From Halobacillus sp. A5 (GTDB taxonomy: Bacteria > Bacillota > Bacilli > Bacillales > Halobacillaceae), in assembly GCF_024189315.1 (NCBI RefSeq), contig NZ_JAIZEO010000001.1, positions 310,001-374,000 of the forward strand: 64,000 bases of DNA, in the 5' to 3' direction. Shown here piece after piece: positions 63,130 to 64,000 of this stretch. The translations under genes and the position numbers were made by a program. The notes under the pieces were generated by a model. It did no database searches. It was not told where the DNA came from and was given only the letters and a program-made list of their open reading frames with translations. Position 1 is the first letter of the stretch. Each line of letters starts with the position of its first letter.

Positions 63130-63320
63130 CTAATGCGAATGACTGCAGGGGGAGAGCCTACGTAATGTAGCGCCGAAGGAGCAAGCAGATAATTGTGAAT
63201 CTCTCAGGCAAACAAGACCTCTGTAGGACGCAGCTCTGGAGAGAGTTTACTATTAACGTAAACCACCCAAGAAGCAAGCGTGAAGATAAAGGATGGCGCG
63301 AAACTTTCTGGTGCACGGAC
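63130..63320 (+). promoter_or_regulatory. Tandem glycine riboswitch of gcvT
   Basis: Aptamer 1: GCGAATGACTGCAGGGGGAGAG (spanning 63134-63155), GCGCCGAAGGAGCAAGC, then GAATCTCTCAGGCAAA and CTCTGGAGAGAG. Aptamer 2: ACCACCCAAGAAGCAAGCG, then AAACTTTCTGGTGCACGGACAGAG. Both cores match the B. subtilis gcvT tandem glycine riboswitch in order and sequence. Glycine binding should allow read-through into gcvT. Confidence 0.95.
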
Positions 63321-63357
63321 AGAGACTCCCTGAGGTTACGGTGGAGTCTCTTTTTTT
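63321..63357 (+). terminator. Glycine-riboswitch expression-platform terminator
   Basis: AGAGACTCC pairs with GGAGTCTCT around a 13-nt loop, followed by seven T residues. Its 5' arm directly abuts the 3' end of aptamer 2 (GGACAGAG), giving the switching overlap. Confidence 0.93.
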
Positions 63358-63386
63358 ATGTCAAATAAGTAGTGAGGAGTGATCGC

Positions 63387-64000
63387 ATGGCAGATCTTAA
63401 GCGCACGCCATTATATTCGGAATATAAGAAGCTTGGAGCTAAAACGATTGATTTTGGAGGATGGGATTTACCTGTTCAATTCTCAAGCATAAAGGAAGAG
63501 CACCGCGCTACGCGTCAAAAAGCTGGGTTATTTGATGTTTCTCATATGGGTGAGGCATTAGTCGAAGGACGCGACAGCTTATCTTTCTTACAGAAAATGT
63601 TAACGAATGATGTGTCAAAACTTAAACCTGGGAAAGCTCAGTATACGATCATGTGTTATGAAGATGGTGGGACTGTTGATGACCTCATTGTTTATATGCT
63701 CGAAGAAAACAAGTACTTACTCGTAATTAATGCGGCTAACAGGGAAAAGGATGTAAGCTGGTTAAAACAGCATGTCGAGGAAAATGTAAGAGTAACGGAT
63801 GTTTCTGACGATTACGTTCAACTTGCTCTGCAGGGACCGGCAGCTGAACGGGCATTGCAGAGCCTGACAGAAACAAAGTTATCCGATATTAAGTTCTTTA
63901 ATTTTGCTCAAGATGTGCGCCTTAGGGGAGTAGAAGGGGGAGCTATCGTATCGCGTACAGGCTATACTGGAGAAGATGGGTTCGAAATTTACCTGCCGAG
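63387..64000 (+). CDS. gcvT: Glycine cleavage system aminomethyltransferase T (partial, cut by window end)
   Basis: The first about 204 residues of the T protein, which takes the aminomethyl group from H protein to tetrahydrofolate. Family landmarks are [54 protein letters not shown] and [16 protein letters not shown] 63387 follows TGAGGAGTGATCGC. It lies behind the glycine riboswitch and probably heads a gcvT-gcvPA-gcvPB operon extending beyond the window. Confidence 0.96.
   Translation, partial: MADLKRTPLYSEYKKLGAKTIDFGGWDLPVQFSSIKEEHRATRQKAGLFDVSHMGEALVEGRDSLSFLQKMLTNDVSKLKPGKAQYTIMCYEDGGTVDDLIVYMLEENKYLLVINAANREKDVSWLKQHVEENVRVTDVSDDYVQLALQGPAAERALQSLTETKLSDIKFFNFAQDVRLRGVEGGAIVSRTGYTGEDGFEIYLP

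Overview
The window is a continuous stretch of chromosome from a low-GC, Gram-positive, endospore-forming member of the Bacillaceae. Gene order closely follows the Bacillus subtilis block yqeY-floA-phoH-era-recO-glyQS-dnaG-sigA-ispH-ispG-sodA-pst-rpmG-glcK-comG-gcvT. Many proteins are rich in Asp and Glu (YqfD, PbpA, PstS, LtaS), which suggests a moderately halophilic genus near Halobacillus. That genus guess is inference from gene order and composition only. No phage, transposon, CRISPR array or rRNA operon was seen.

Layout: 1-6,330 rpsU-yqeY, a sigma-W-type yqeZ-floA-yqfB operon, sporulation genes yqfC-yqfD, and phoH. 6,376-11,251 pgpH-ybeY-dgkA-era-yqzL-recO. 11,248-19,740 T-box-controlled glyQS, ccpN-ppsR, a UPF0178 gene, dnaG and sigA. 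20,216-27,920 cccA, trmK, a Nif3-family gene, ispH (reverse), cshB, nfo, a DUF2624 gene (reverse), a lytic transglycosylase and a YqfX-like gene. 27,922-33,090 ispG (reverse), a second NfeD gene with its own sigma-W-type promoter, a DUF1189 gene, an NptA-like Na/Pi transporter and a five-tRNA cluster (Met, His, Ile2, Ser, Phe). 33,251-42,960 sodA, an MFS gene, pbpA and the pstSCAB1B2-phoU operon behind a four-unit PhoP-box ladder. 43,009-50,290 two YqzC/YqzD-type membrane genes, rpmG, yqgN, yqgO, a rhomboid protease behind a structured leader, an unknown membrane-anchored protein, a SpoVAF-like gene, yqgQ and glcK. 50,380-55,890 an LtaS-type gene behind a sigma-M-type promoter, a FetAB-like ABC exporter, yqgW, yqgX, yqgY and sigma-B-type mgsR. 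55,914-59,736 the complete comG operon (reverse). 59,834-64,000 aroK, yqzE, yqhG-yqhH (reverse) and gcvT (cut by the window end) behind a tandem glycine riboswitch.

The genes are mostly housekeeping: translation, replication start, isoprenoid synthesis, envelope assembly, phosphate uptake and DNA uptake. The most informative content is regulatory. Readable promoters are assignable to sigma-A, sigma-W (two, both before NfeD-family genes), sigma-M (before ltaS) and sigma-B (before mgsR). There are also PhoP boxes, a T-box and a glycine riboswitch.

The best candidate for something undescribed is the roughly 145-nt leader at 45,150-45,305. It has nested stems, two mutually exclusive pairings and a terminator-like hairpin placed directly before the rhomboid-protease ribosome binding site. 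It fits no riboswitch class I could recall. Next come the 20-bp-period repeat array and paired hairpins between nfo and the DUF2624 gene, and comGG, whose strong ribosome binding site is followed by no standard start codon.
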